DNA from: Taudactylus pleione
Taxonomy: Eukaryota > Chordata > Amphibia > Anura > Myobatrachidae
Length of the DNA stretch: 64,000 nt
Direction of reading: 5' to 3'
Assembly (NCBI GenBank): GCA_031769625.1
Contig: JAUIMM010000535.1
Location: forward strand, 310,001 to 374,000
The notes under the pieces are model-generated. The model saw only the letters and a program-made list of their open reading frames with translations, did no database searches and was not told where the DNA came from. Position numbers and translations under genes: made by a program. Below, piece by piece: positions 44,461 to 55,351 of this stretch; position 1 is the first letter of the stretch; every line of letters begins with the position of its first letter.

Positions 44461-47180
44461 GTTTGTGAATTGTGTGCGCAGTAGCCGCACGTGCATCAAC
44501 AAAGTAGTGCCAAGCGTGCGCCTGTGTCATAAGTAAAGGGCCGGCTGGCTTGACCGTTAAAGAGTGCTGTAACCCCCGAAAGAACACTCCAGTCCAAACC
44601 AAAAAAAAATTATTTTCTGTGTTTGTGAATTGTGTGCGCAGTAGCCGCACGTGCATCAACAAAGTAGTGCCAAGCGTGCGCCTGTGTCATAAGTAAAGGG
44701 CCGGCTGGCTTGACCGTTAAGGGTGCTGTAACCCCCGAAAGTACACTCCAGTCCAAACCAAAAAAAAAATTATTTTCTGTGTTTGTGAATTGTGTGCGCA
44801 GTAGCCGCACGTGCATCAACAAAGTAGTGCCAAGCGTGCGCCTGTGTCATAAGTAAAGGGCCGGCTGGCTTGACCGTTAAGGGTGCTGTAACCCCCGAAA
44901 GTACACTCCAGTCCAAACCCAAAAAAAAATTATTTTCTGTGTTTGTGAATTGTGTGCGCAGTAGCCGCACGTGCATCAACAAAGTAGTGCCAAGCGTGCA
45001 CCTGTGTCATAAGTAAAGGGCCGGCTGGCTTGACCGTTAAGGGTGCTGTAACCCCCGAAAGTACACTCCAGTTCAAACCAAAAAAAAAATTATTTTCTGT
45101 GTTTGTGAATTGTGTGCGCAGTAGCCGCACGTGCATCAACAAAGTAGTGCCAAGCGTGCACCTGTGTCATAAGTAAAGGGCCGGCTGGCTTGACCGTTAA
45201 GGGTGCTGTAACCCCCGAAAGTACACTCCAGTCCAAACCAAAAAAAAATTATTTTCTGTGTTTGTGAATTGTGTGCGCAGTAGCCGCACGTGCATCAACA
45301 AAGTAGTGCCAAGCGTGCGCCTGTGTCATAAGTAAAGGGCCGGCTGGCTTGACCGTTAAAGGGTGCTGTAACCCCCAAAGTACACTCCAGTCCAAACCAA
45401 AAGAAAAATTATTTTCTGTGTTTGTGAATTGTGTGCGCAGTAGCCGCACGTGCATCAACAAAGTAGTGCCAAGCGTGCGCCTGTGTCATAAGTAAAGGGC
45501 CGGCTGGCTTGACCGTTAAAGGGTGCTGTAACCCCCGAAAGTACACTCCAGTCCAAACCAAAAAAAAATTATTTTCTGTGTTTGTGAATTGTGTGCGCAG
45601 TAGCCGCACGTGCATCAACAAAGTAGTGCCAAGCGTGCGCCTGTGTCATAAGTAAAGGGCCGGCTGGCTTGACCGTTAAAGGGTGCTGTAACCCCCAAAG
45701 TACACTCCAGTCCAAACCAAAAAAAATAATATTTTCTGTGTTTGTGAATTGTGTGCGCAGTAGCCGCACGTGCATCAACAAAGTAGTGCCAAGCGTGCGC
45801 CTGTGTCATAAGTAAAAGGGCCGGCTGGCTTGACCGTTAAAGGGTGCTGTAACCCCCGAAAGTACACTCCAGTCCAAACCAAAAAAAAATTATTTTCTGT
45901 GTTTGTGAATTGTGTGCGCAGTAGCCGCACGTGCATCAACAAAGTAGTGCCAAGCGTGCGCCTGTGTCATAAGTAAAGGGCCAGCTGGCTTGACCGTTAA
46001 GGGTGCTGTAACCCCAGAAAGTACACTCCAGTCCAAACCAAAAAAAAAATTATTTTCTGTGTTTGTGAATTGTGTGCGCAGTAGCCGCACGTGCATCAAC
46101 AAAGTAGTGCCAAGCGTGCGCCTGTGTCATAAGTAAAGGGCCGGCTGGCTTGACCGTTAAAGGGTGCTGTAACCCCCAAAGTACACTCCAGTCCAAACCA
46201 AAAAAAAAATTATTTTCTGTGTTTGTGAATTGTGTGCGCAGTAGCCGCACGTGCATCAACAAAGTAGTGCCAAGCGTGCGCCTGTGTCATAAGTAAAGGG
46301 CCGGCTGGCTTGACCGTTAAAGGGTGCTGTAACCCCCGAAAGTACACTCCAGTCCAAACCAAAAAAAAATTATTTTCTGTGTTTGTGAATTGTGTGCGCA
46401 GTAGCCGCACGTGCATCAACAAAGTAGTGCCAAGCGTGCGCCTGTGTCATAAGTAAAGGGCCGGCTGGCTTGACCGTTAAAGGGTGCTGTAACCCCCGAA
46501 AGTACACTCCAGTCCAAACCAAAAAAAAATTATTTTCTGTGTTTGTGAATTGTGTGCGCAGTAGCCGCACGTGCATCAACAAAGTAGTGCCAAGCGTGCG
46601 CCTGTGTCATAAGTAAAGGGCCGGCTGGCTTGACCGTTAAAGGGTGCTGTAACCCCCAAAGTACACTCCAGTCCAAACCAAAAAAAAAATTATTTTCTGT
46701 GTTTGTGAATTGTGTGCGCAGTAGCCGCACGTGCATCAACAAAGTAGTGCCAAGCGTGCGCCTGTGTCATAAGTAAAGGGCCGGCTGGCTTGACCATTAA
46801 AGGGTGCTGTAACCCCCGAAAGTACACTCCAGTCCAAACCAAAAAAAAATTATTTTCTGTGTTTGTGAATTGTGTGCGCAGTAGCCGCACGTGCATCAAC
46901 AAAGTAGTGCCAAGCGTGCGCCTGTGTCATAAGTAAAGGGCCGGCTGGCTTGACCGTTAAAGGGTGCTGTAACCCCCAAAAGTACACTCCAGTCCAAACC
47001 AAAAAAAAATTATTTTCTGTGTTTGTGAATTGTGTGCGCAGTAGCCGCACGTGCATCAACAAAGTAGTGCCAAGCGTGCGCCTTTGTGATAAGTAAAGGG
47101 CCGGCTGGCTTGACCGTTAAAGGGTGCTGTAACCCACAAAGTACACTCCAGTCCAAACCAAAAAAAAATTATTTTCTGTG
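44461..47180 (+). repeat. 160-bp tandem array, 17 units, inside the hAT element
   Basis: Unit starts (GTTTGTGAATTGTGTGCGC) occur at 44461, 44621, 44781, 44941, 45101, 45260, 45420, 45580, 45740, 45901, 46061, 46221, 46381, 46541, 46701, 46861 and 47021, with a truncated one at 47180. Spacing is 159-161 bp. Units differ at only a few bases, mostly the A-run length, a GGG/AGGG variant and a CCCGAAAG/CCCAAAG variant. Each unit carries CCGCACGTGCATC, GGGCCGGCTGGCTTGACC and a poly-A run. On the minus strand every unit reads as a 70-codon frame, because stops happen to be absent; I do not regard it as coding. Confidence 0.97.
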
Positions 47181-47217
47181 TTTAACCGCACGTATATATC
47201 AAATCGATATAACATAA

Positions 47218-50200
47218 ATGGAGGACCAAACTTTCTCCGATAAAAATAAAATAGAGAAAGATCAAGAACCACTTCCTCCTAGTGCTGAAGCTGCTGCCAC
47301 TAGTCATGACATAGACGATAACATGCCATCAACGTCGTCTGCCAAGGCCGATGCCCAATGTCATAGTAGAGGGCACATACAATCCCAAATGGCAAAGTTC
47401 AGGAAAATGACCTTGAAAAAGACATTTAAATCAGCTGAAGAGAAACGTAAACTTGCCAATATGCCATTTACGACACGGAGTGGCAAGGAACGGCTAAGGT
47501 CGATCCCTAGTATGTTCATGACTAGTGGTTCAGCTTCACATGACGATGGAAGCCCTCCTCCCACTAAAAAAATCAAAAGAGTTAAGCTGGCAAAAGCACA
47601 GCGAAGAACTGTGCTTTCTAAGAAGATATCACAAATCCCCAAGGAGAGTCCAAGTGTGGTGGTGGTTGTGATGCCTGACCTTCCCAGCACTGGACGGGAA
47701 GAGGTGGCTCTTTCCACCATTTGCACGCCCCCTGCAAGTGCTGAAAGGAGCACCCACAGTCCACTTGCTGATATGCAAATTGAAGATGTCACTGTTGAAG
47801 TACAACAGGATGAGGATACTGGTGTAGCTGGCGCTGAGGAGGAAGTTGGCGAGGAGGATTCTGATGGTGATGTGGTTTGTTTAAATCAGGCTCCGGGGGA
47901 GACAGTTGTTGTCCGTGGGATGAAAAAGCCCATCACGGTCATGCCTGGGCAGAAGACCAAACATTCCACCTCTTTGGTCTGGCAATATTTCTATCCAAAT
48001 CCGGACAACAACTGTCTTGCCATATGTACCATATGTAAAGGTGAAATAAGTAGGGGTAGGGACGTCAACCACCTAGGAACATCCTCCCTTATACGGCACC
48101 TGCAGCGCGTTCATAAAAAGTTACTGTCAAGTTCAGAAACTTTGGCTAAGACCGTAAGCAGTCCAGGGACACCTAAATCCCGTTGTCCTGTTGTATCCAA
48201 GTGCCTGCAAACCACACCGTCAACTCCCTCCTCGTCAATTTCCTCCTTAGTCAGGATCGGAAGTAGTCCTGCAGGCCATGTCACTGGCATGACTGACTCT
48301 CCTATCCGGGATTCCTCTGGAGGATCCTGCATTGCTACGCCTACTGCTGCCGCTGCTGCTGTTGCTGCTGCTGGGAGTCGTTCATCATCCCAGAGAGGAA
48401 GTAGGAACACCACTACTTTTACTAAACAATTGACCCTCCAACAGTCCTTAGCGAGGAGGATGAAGTACGACAGCAGTCATCCTGAAGCAAAACGTATAAC
48501 TGAGGCCTTGACTGCTATGTTGGTGTTAGACGTGCGTCCGGTATCCGCCATTAGTGCAGTGGGATTTAGACAATTGATGGAGGTAGTGTGTCCCCGGTTC
48601 CAAATCCCGTCTAGATTCCACTTCACTAGGCAGGCGATACCGAGACTGTACAGAAACGTCAGAAAAAGTGTCCTCAGTGTCCTGAAAAATGCCGTTGTAC
48701 ACAATGTCCACTTAACCACGGACATGTGGACAATTGGAACAGGGCAGACTAAGGACTATATGACTGTGACAGCCCACTGGGTAGATGTATCACCTTACGC
48801 AGCAACAGCAGCAGCGTCACCAGTAGCAGCATCTCAGAAATGCCAGCTCGTTACAAGGCAGGCTACGCTGTGTATCACCGGTTTCAGTAAGAGGCACACC
48901 GCTGACAACCTCTTAGAGAAACTGAGGGAAATCATCACCCAGTGGCTTACCCCACTTAGACTCTCCTGGGGATTTGTGATATCTGACAACGCCACCAATA
49001 TTGTGCGGGCATTACATCTGGGCAAATTCCAGCACGTCCCATGTTTTGCTCACACAATAAACTTGGTGGTGCAGAATTTTCTGAAAAGCGACAGGGGCGT
49101 GCAGGAGACGCTTTGGGTGGCCCGAAAAATTTCTGGCCACTTTCGCCATTCAGCGACTGCGTGCCGAAGACTGGAGCGCCAGCAAACACTCTTGAACCTG
49201 CCCCGCCATCACCTGAAGCAAGAGGTTGTGACGCGGTGGAACTCAACCCTCTATATGCTTCAGAGGATGGAGGAGCAGCAAAAGGCCATACAAGCCTATA
49301 CATCCACCTATGACATAGGCAAAGGAGGGGGTATGCACCTGACTCAAGCGCAGTGGAGAATGATTTCCGTGTTGTGCAAGGTTCTCCAGCCCTTCGAACT
49401 TGCCACACGTGAAGTCAGTTCAGACACTGCCAGCTTGAGTCAGGTCATTCCCCTCATCAGGCTTTTGCAGAAGCAGCTGGAGAAAGTGAAGGAGGAGCTA
49501 AGACGGAGCGATTCCGCTCGGCATGTGGGACTTGTGGATGAAGCCCTTCATTCGCTTTGCCAGGATTCCAGGGTGGTCAATCTGTTGAAATCAGACCACT
49601 ACGTTTTGGCCACCGTGCTCGATCCTAGGTTTAAAGCCTATGTGGTGTCTCTCTTTCCGGCCGACACAAGCCTGCAGAGGTGCAAAGACCTGCTGGTGAA
49701 CACACTGTCAGCTGAAGCGGAACGTGACACGTCAACGGCTCCTTCTTCATTTTCTCCTGCAACTGGGGCTGCCAGGAAAAAACTTAGGTATCCTAAGCAA
49801 CCCGCTGGCGGTGATGCAGGGCAGGCAGGACCAAGTTTGGACATCTGGTCCGGACTGAAGGACCTGGCAACAATTTCTGACATGTCTACTGTCACTGCAT
49901 ATGATACTGTCACCATTGACAGAATGGTGGAGGATTACATCGGTGACAGCATCCAAGTAGGCATGGCAGACAGTCCATACCTGTACTGGCAGGAAAAAGA
50001 GGCAATTTGGAGGCCCCTGTACAAACTGGCTCTATTTTACCTGAGTTGCCCCCCCTCCAGTGTGTACTCCGAAAGAGTGTTTAGTGCAGCCGGGAACCTT
50101 GTCAGTGAAAGGCGTAGGAGGTTGCTTCCACAGAATGTGGAGAAGATGATGTTCATCAAAATGAATTATCAGCTCTTCCAGGGAGACCAGCCTCCAGAAG

Positions 50201-50331
50201 GTACAGAGGGACCTGTGGTGGTGGATTCAAGTGGGGACGAGTTAATACTTTGTGAGGATGAGGATGTACACACTGAAGAGGGTGAGGAATCGGTGGATGA
50301 GGAGGATGAGGATGACATCTTGCCTCCATAG
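47218..50331 (+). CDS. hAT transposase with BED finger, intact 1037 aa
   Basis: A single uninterrupted frame. Residues 1-240 are a polar, low-complexity N-terminal region. A BED-type zinc finger spans about 250-300, with C270-x2-C273 and H294-x4-H299 after the aromatic SLVWQYF. A poly-alanine/serine linker lies near 378-395. The RNase H-like core carries HLTTDMWT (D502) and FVISDNATN (D590), followed by CFAHTINLVVQNFL. The catalytic glutamate was not pinned down, and WQEKEAIW (924-931) near the C-terminus is not claimed as such. The hATC dimerisation domain contains SSVYSERVFSAAGNLVSERR (E952). An acidic tail ends the protein. This enzyme excises and reinserts the element. The start ATG is the first after the array; the ORF sits 38 bases past it. 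A relic at 14920-16100 is related. All key landmarks are present, so it may be functional. Confidence 0.95.
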   Translation: MEDQTFSDKNKIEKDQEPLPPSAEAAATSHDIDDNMPSTSSAKADAQCHSRGHIQSQMAKFRKMTLKKTFKSAEEKRKLANMPFTTRSGKERLRSIPSMFMTSGSASHDDGSPPPTKKIKRVKLAKAQRRTVLSKKISQIPKESPSVVVVVMPDLPSTGREEVALSTICTPPASAERSTHSPLADMQIEDVTVEVQQDEDTGVAGAEEEVGEEDSDGDVVCLNQAPGETVVVRGMKKPITVMPGQKTKHSTSLVWQYFYPNPDNNCLAICTICKGEISRGRDVNHLGTSSLIRHLQRVHKKLLSSSETLAKTVSSPGTPKSRCPVVSKCLQTTPSTPSSSISSLVRIGSSPAGHVTGMTDSPIRDSSGGSCIATPTAAAAAVAAAGSRSSSQRGSRNTTTFTKQLTLQQSLARRMKYDSSHPEAKRITEALTAMLVLDVRPVSAISAVGFRQLMEVVCPRFQIPSRFHFTRQAIPRLYRNVRKSVLSVLKNAVVHNVHLTTDMWTIGTGQTKDYMTVTAHWVDVSPYAATAAASPVAASQKCQLVTRQATLCITGFSKRHTADNLLEKLREIITQWLTPLRLSWGFVISDNATNIVRALHLGKFQHVPCFAHTINLVVQNFLKSDRGVQETLWVARKISGHFRHSATACRRLERQQTLLNLPRHHLKQEVVTRWNSTLYMLQRMEEQQKAIQAYTSTYDIGKGGGMHLTQAQWRMISVLCKVLQPFELATREVSSDTASLSQVIPLIRLLQKQLEKVKEELRRSDSARHVGLVDEALHSLCQDSRVVNLLKSDHYVLATVLDPRFKAYVVSLFPADTSLQRCKDLLVNTLSAEAERDTSTAPSSFSPATGAARKKLRYPKQPAGGDAGQAGPSLDIWSGLKDLATISDMSTVTAYDTVTIDRMVEDYIGDSIQVGMADSPYLYWQEKEAIWRPLYKLALFYLSCPPSSVYSERVFSAAGNLVSERRRRLLPQNVEKMMFIKMNYQLFQGDQPPEGTEGPVVVDSSGDELILCEDEDVHTEEGEESVDEEDEDDILPP

Positions 50332-50965
50332 AGCCAGTTTGTGCAGGGACACATTAATTGCCAGCTTGTTTTGTGGGGGCCCAAACGAACCAATCATTTC
50401 AGCCACAGTTGTGTGGCAGACCCTGGCGCTGAAATGATTGGTTTGTTAAAGTGTGCATGTCCTGTTTATACAACATAAGGGTGGGTGGGAGGGCCCAAGG
50501 ACAATTCCATCTTGCACCTCTTTTTTTCTTTGCATTATGTACAGTTTGGGGCCTAGTTTTTCAAACTGCCATCCTGTCTGCCACTGCAGTTTCACGCCTA
50601 GATGGGTCACGTGTTTGTGCCGCCCACTCGTGTCGCTTAGCATAGTCATCCAGCTACCTCGGTGCAACGTTTTGGACATAAAAACACTATTGTGAGGTGT
50701 GAGGTGTTCAGAATAGACTGGAAATGAGTGGAAATTAAGGTTATTGAGGTTAATAATAGCATAGGAGCAGAAAAAGCTACAAATTCTGTGATTTTAGCTG
50801 TTTTTATGCTTTTTTAAAAAAAAATACAGATCCAAAACACAAAACCCAGAACCCAAAACACGGAAGGGTGGTTTTGGCAAAACCAATCCAGATCCAAAAC
50901 ACGAAGAAAGATCCAGATCCAAAACCAAAACACAAAACACGAAAAGTGGCCGGTGCACACCCCTA
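50332..50965 (+). other. hAT 3' untranslated and subterminal region
   Basis: After the transposase stop come about 480 bp without a clear AATAAA signal. From about 50820 an A/C-rich block contains four GATCCAAAAC-like words and several AAAACAC words. These are candidate transposase-binding repeats, mirrored by CCGATCC words at the 5' end. Confidence 0.6.
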
Positions 50966-52222
50966 ATTGAAATACACCCCAGAAAACTCAGTTACTTCCC
51001 AGTTTTCCATCAATGTAACCCTAGTCATGGGAAATTCCTTTGAAGAAGTCAAAGCCCTCCTAGATGCAGGTGCCGATGGTAATTTCATCACGGCCAAAAA
51101 AGTCCAAGAGTTAGATATTACTAGCATTCTGCTGCAAAAACCCCTTGGCGTCATTGGCATGGATGGGAATAAACTTCCCATGGCTACCATTCACTCACGG
51201 ATGACAAAAATCACCATGCAAATAGGGGCTATTCATCGGGAATCAATAACATTCTACATCCTCCCATCAGCCAAAAGTCCTGTTATCTTGGGTCTTCCTT
51301 GGCTTCACAAGCATGCCCCTGTCCTGGACTGGAGAGAGCCTGAAATCCTGTCATGGGGTTCTCAATGCATAAGAACTTGTTTATTATCTGTCAAAACCCT
51401 TCATCGCATCATTCGGACCTCTGTTGTCTCTTCGGAAGATCAGGTTCTGGCACCATACCAGTCCTTCAGAAATGTGTTCAGCAAAATGGCTGCGGAGATG
51501 CTTTCTGCCTTCGAGAGTGGGATTGCACTATTGAATTATTGCCTCTCATTTCCCGAATCCCAGGCAGTTACTGAATACATTACAGAGAACCTGGAATGTG
51601 GATTTATCAAAGAGTGATGGCACTGGTCTCTTTTTGTTAAAAAGAAGGATGGGAGTTTGAGACCTTGCATCAATTATTGGGGCCTGAATGCAATTACCAT
51701 CAAGGATCAGTTCCCTCTACCTCTAATTTCAGAACTCTTTGATCGGATTAAAGGGGCTAAGATTTTCACTAAGCTAGATCTTCGCGGGGCCTACAATTTA
51801 ATCAGAATCTGATCTGGAAATTAGTGTATGACGGCCTTTAACACTCGACATGGCCACTATGAATACTTAGTAATGCCTTTCAGATTAAGCAACGCCCCGG
51901 CTGTAATACATGAATCATATTTTCCGGGATCTGTTGTATAAATATGTAGTGGTATACTTGGATGATATCCTAATATTTTCTGAAGATATAGCAAGTGATC
52001 GCCAACATGTATGTGAGGTGCTTTCACGACTCTGAGTTAATCAGCTTTTCTGCAAACTTGAAAAATGCTCTTTTGAGCAAAATGAACTGACATTTCTAGG
52101 GTACATAATTTCGTGTTCCCGTCTTTGAATGGACCCAGAGAAGCTTGCCGCTATTGTTAACTGGTCCCACCCAGTTGGATTGAAAGCTATACAACACTTC
52201 CTGGGTATTTGCAACTTCTACC
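50966..52222 (+). pseudogene. Gypsy protease and reverse transcriptase, broken
   Basis: The protease motif LLDAGADGNFI (51058-51090) has alanine where the family has serine or threonine next to the catalytic aspartate. SPVILGLPWL follows near 51275-51305. A stop at 51615 precedes RT blocks [27 protein letters not shown] and [11 protein letters not shown] (near 51760-51800). After a shift near 51905, [11 protein letters not shown] keeps the catalytic Y-L-D-D (51955-51966), then FCKLEKC and FLGICNFYR. It ends abruptly at about 52222, where the sequence jumps to LTR. RNase H and integrase are absent. At least six stops or shifts. Confidence 0.87.
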
Positions 52223-52227
52223 GCCAC

Positions 52228-52428
52228 CAGATCCAGTGTCCACCAGTACCTGTATAGGAGAACCTAACATGAGGGCCGCAACCTGTGTGTCGGAAGCAGA
52301 CAAGTCCATTCCTTCTTATGAGGGTCCCTGGTGAATACCGCCGGCACATTAGACTCCACGCTTCAGGCATAGGTCTAGCCAATTCCCTAATACGGGCCGC
52401 ATCCACAATCTGTCCGAGAGTTGCGACA
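52228..52428 (+). repeat. Gypsy 3' LTR fragment
   Basis: Matches the last 180 bp or so of the 5' LTR (from CAGTGTCCACCAGTACCTG to the end), with about 10 percent substitutions and a 20-bp insertion near 52312-52335. ATAAT follows at 52429. Confidence 0.88.
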
Positions 52429-52658
52429 ATAATTTTGTGAGAGGGAGGGCTTCAAAGCAAAAGTTATTGGGCATGGTGAGCTGAAATTAGGCATATCCAT
52501 GTGGAACCATAGCTCAGTGCTACATGCCAAAGTCCAGGGCAAAAATAAATAAAAATGCGAAAATTGGAATAAGTTGAAAATGTCACTATTTTTCCTGTTT
52601 GACAAAAGTGTGAGTTTTGAGGTATTTTCGGGAAGACATAACTAATTATTAAGACTAA

Positions 52659-52830
52659 GGGCTATATTTACTAGAGTGGGGGTTTTTAGAAGTGGAGATA
52701 TCATTAGCAACCAATCATATTCTACTTAACATTTATCTAGCACCTTCTAGCAGATACTAGCTAGAATCTGATTGGTTGCTATGGGCAACATCTCCACTTC
52801 TAAAATCCCGCACTTTAGTAAATATACCAC
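52659..52830. mobile_element. MITE, 172 bp, TAA duplication
   Basis: GGGCTATATTTACTA (52659) and TAGTAAATATACCAC (to 52830) are imperfect terminal inverted repeats. TAA flanks both ends (52656-52658 and 52831-52833). The interior has AGAAGTGGAGAT/ATCTCCACTTCT and CAACCAATCAT/TCTGATTGGTTGC. It is the same family type as the outer MITE at 16667-17088. Confidence 0.88.
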
Positions 52831-52833
52831 TAA

Positions 52834-53325
52834 TTATTTGTATGGTCAGAAAGCTCTTGTTTCATTTTAGGGCCTTTTAGGGTTATGGTTTTTGAGAATT
52901 AATATTTTTTTCATCTTTTAAAATGCGCCCCATTTTAAAGCTAGTGATTTTTATAATTTTGCACATGTCAAGTAGCTGTCTGAAGTGGGTGTACTCAGAA
53001 TAGCTTCACTTGAATATACAAATATGGATGACATCTTCCCACTTAGAGGATTTATTCTATGATTAGGAGAGTAATTAGCCCTATTTATGTTATAGAAAAA
53101 GATTAGGGGATGTTTTGGGGCAGGATTGGGATACACTGTTAAATCATTAGCTCTGGCACCACTGTAATTAAAAAGCTTATACATTTCTGTGTGGTGCTTG
53201 TGGCAGATAGAGAATCATCATAGCCGCTCCCAGCTTGGTGACTTCAGTGATTTATGCCCTGGCAGCAGGAAATGTAAATTCTCTGCTCGTGACCCATTCT
53301 CAGGCTGCAAAGTGTTATAGTGACA
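52834..53325. other. Spacer, nothing recognised
   Basis: No gene or clear repeat. Confidence 0.4.
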
Positions 53326-53329
53326 AAGT

Positions 53330-53775
53330 GACACTCACTGCACCCTGATCAGCTTCACAGCCTTTGCCCACAACCAGCACCCCCAGTCCCTGCCCTTGAT
53401 CAGCAAAACCAGCTGCTGCCAATGACCAGCACCCCCAGCCACTGTTACAATTAGCACTGCAAGCTGCTGCCCCAGACCAACTCCTCTTTTAACTGATCAT
53501 CTCCCCCACCCTCTGGCCCTGATCAGATCCACCAGCCCTTGCTTTGATCACCTTCTCCAGCTGCTGCCCTTGTTCAGCATCATCAGTCACTGCCACTAAC
53601 CATCACCCCCAGCCCATGTCCAATACCAGTTCCTCCTACCCCCAATCTGATCTCCAACCCTCTGATCATGATCAGCTCTTCAAGCCTCCACTACAATCAA
53701 CTCCTTCAGCCCCTGCCCTGATCAGCTCCCGCAGCCCCTGCCCTGATCCGCACTGCTTCTCTGTGATAGACCCCA
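53330..53775 (+). repeat. Irregular C-rich minisatellite
   Basis: The words CCCTGCCCTGATCAGC, CACCCCCAGCC and CAGCTGCTGCCC recur with spacing of about 25-35 bases. Copies are diverged. An 80-codon frame across it is a by-product of the composition. Confidence 0.65.
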
Positions 53776-54359
53776 GTGGACTCTGAGAAGACAGTGAGGC
53801 AGAGGCCGGGTATAACACTTAACTTGGAGGTTGTGCTGGATGGTTTTGGTAAGTTGGAGCTGATCTTTTACATTGGTGAGCATGAATCTATAAGGATTCA
53901 TGCTCAGCTAATGAAGTTGTAGTATTTTATATTTGAAGCCATCTGCTTTTTAATCACGGCTTGTGGACCAGAAGCCAAATAGAGCAAGCCAATCCTGTCA
54001 CACTGTATTATAGCTTTGCCTACATGGGGCAATTTGTTTTAGCAGTACAAGGGGTGGCAAGTCAGTTTGGCAGCACGGTGCTCATGAAGCTCCTGAAGAG
54101 TAGAAGATGCCTCCAGGAAGAAGAGAGGTGCTGGAAAGAAGATAGGAGATAGGAGGTGCTGGGATCAACAGAGAAGACTCTGAGTGATGAATAGAAGACA
54201 ATCAAACTAAGGAGTTCTGCCCCACTCTGGGAAGGACTGGGCAGGGTGCCCTTATAATGGCAGAAAGAGTGCCCTGCACCTCAGGAAGTAATGGTAGCAG
54301 CTAAGGCTGCAGCGGGGCACACTGTTTACCTCTAAGCCACCAGGAAATGCAGGCATCAG

Positions 54360-54895
54360 ACCTGTGCCACATTCTTGGATATTAGGACTGTGCCCCTATT
54401 AGTAAGTCTGTGCCACCTGCAGGTTGGCACTAGGCCCATGGGCCCAATAAAATTAACTGGGAACTGCCCCAAAAACCACCTGGGATTCAGACCCATAGGT
54501 ATACAGGCACTGACACACTATACCACCAGGGATTCAGCCCCATATTTCTGCTGGCACTGCCCCACTAAACTACCAGGGAACTGAGCTGATAGGCCCGTAG
54601 GCACAGCCCACTATGCCAACAGGGATTTGTGCCCATAGACTTGCAGACACAGCCCCACTATATCACTAGGGATCCAGGACTGTAGGTCAGCAGCAACTTC
54701 TCACTAGACCACCAGCAGTTTGAGCCCTTAGGTCTGTAGGCACTGCACCACTATGCCATCAGGGATTTGGGCCTTTAGGTCTATAGGGACTGCACCATTA
54801 GGCCACCAGGCATTTGGGTGCTTAGGTTTGTAGACAATGCCCAACTATGCCACCAGAGATTTGGGGCCATAAGCTCACAGGCATCATAGGCCCTA
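54360..54895 (+). repeat. Degenerate minisatellite, about 60-bp period
   Basis: Around nine units carry GCACTGCCCCACTATGCC, ACCAGGGATTTGGGC and CATAGGTCTGTAGGCA-like words. Units differ by 20-30 percent and by small indels. Confidence 0.75.
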
Positions 54896-55351
54896 TACTT
54901 TACAATGATGGTCCAAAGGATATCACAGGTCAAACTCATGTAAACTTCTATTGTAAAGTAAAGGCAATGTTAAAGATAGGGAAATAAGTTTGGCCACTCT
55001 CAGCAGAAATTATTTCTTCTGTTTTGGCAGCTGCATGCAGTCGTGTTTTTATTTCTTCTCAATTTCTTTTACTGGTGCCCTAGTGAATCTGACCAGGTAA
55101 ATATAAAACAAAACATAACTGAAATTATAATTTTTTATCATTTGCTAAAATGTTTTTACATTAAATTGTGCATGTCTTTATTTGTTTTTTATCTTTACAA
55201 ACTACAGGTGCCAGCTGAATCTTTTGCCAGGGCAAGCTGTTACATGTGGTTCTACAATTGCCAGTCAGCCATAACAGGCCATGCTGGGACCTGTTGTTCA
55301 CCAATGACACATTTCATTTTACAATATTTAACACTTTCATTACCTATCTAC

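Larger units (their letters stand above)
43931..50965 (+). mobile_element. hAT DNA transposon, 7035 bp, apparently intact
   Basis: The element is flanked by the 8-bp duplication ATTGAAAT (43923-43930 and 50966-50973), diagnostic of hAT. Terminal inverted repeats begin TAGGGGTG(A/T)GC. The layout is a GC-rich 5' end with CCGAAC/CCGATCC words, a TATA-like promoter, a 17-unit 160-bp array, an intact transposase ORF, and a 3' end with repeated GATCCAAAAC and AAAACAC words. Removing it with one duplication copy restores the gypsy sequence between gag and protease. The ORF without stops and the near-identical array units indicate recent activity; that is inference. Confidence 0.93.
42271..52428 (+). 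mobile_element. Ty3/gypsy LTR retrotransposon, split by a hAT insertion
   Basis: The element is bounded by TGTCAC at 42271 and GCGACA at 52428. The 5-bp duplication ATAAT lies on both sides (42266-42270 and 52429-52433). The order is 5' LTR, gag, protease, RT, then a deletion that removes RNase H, integrase and most of the 3' LTR. A 7035-bp hAT transposon sits between gag and protease. Own length without the insert is about 3.1 kb. Gag and pol are broken, so it is dead. Confidence 0.9.

Noticed and set aside
44276..44662. 128-codon minus-strand frame at the array start
   Set aside because: It covers the transposon leader and first array units; it is open by chance in repeat DNA.
44610..47062. 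Repeated 70-codon minus-strand frames across the 160-bp array
   Set aside because: They are the same bases read in each near-identical unit. The period of 160 is not a multiple of three and the frames end at each unit, so this is a composition effect and not a gene family.
44461..47180. CRISPR array
   Set aside because: Units are contiguous, without distinct spacers, and the host is a eukaryote.
49041..49408. Frames antisense or out of frame inside the hAT transposase
   Set aside because: They overlap an intact, motif-bearing ORF and show no independent features.
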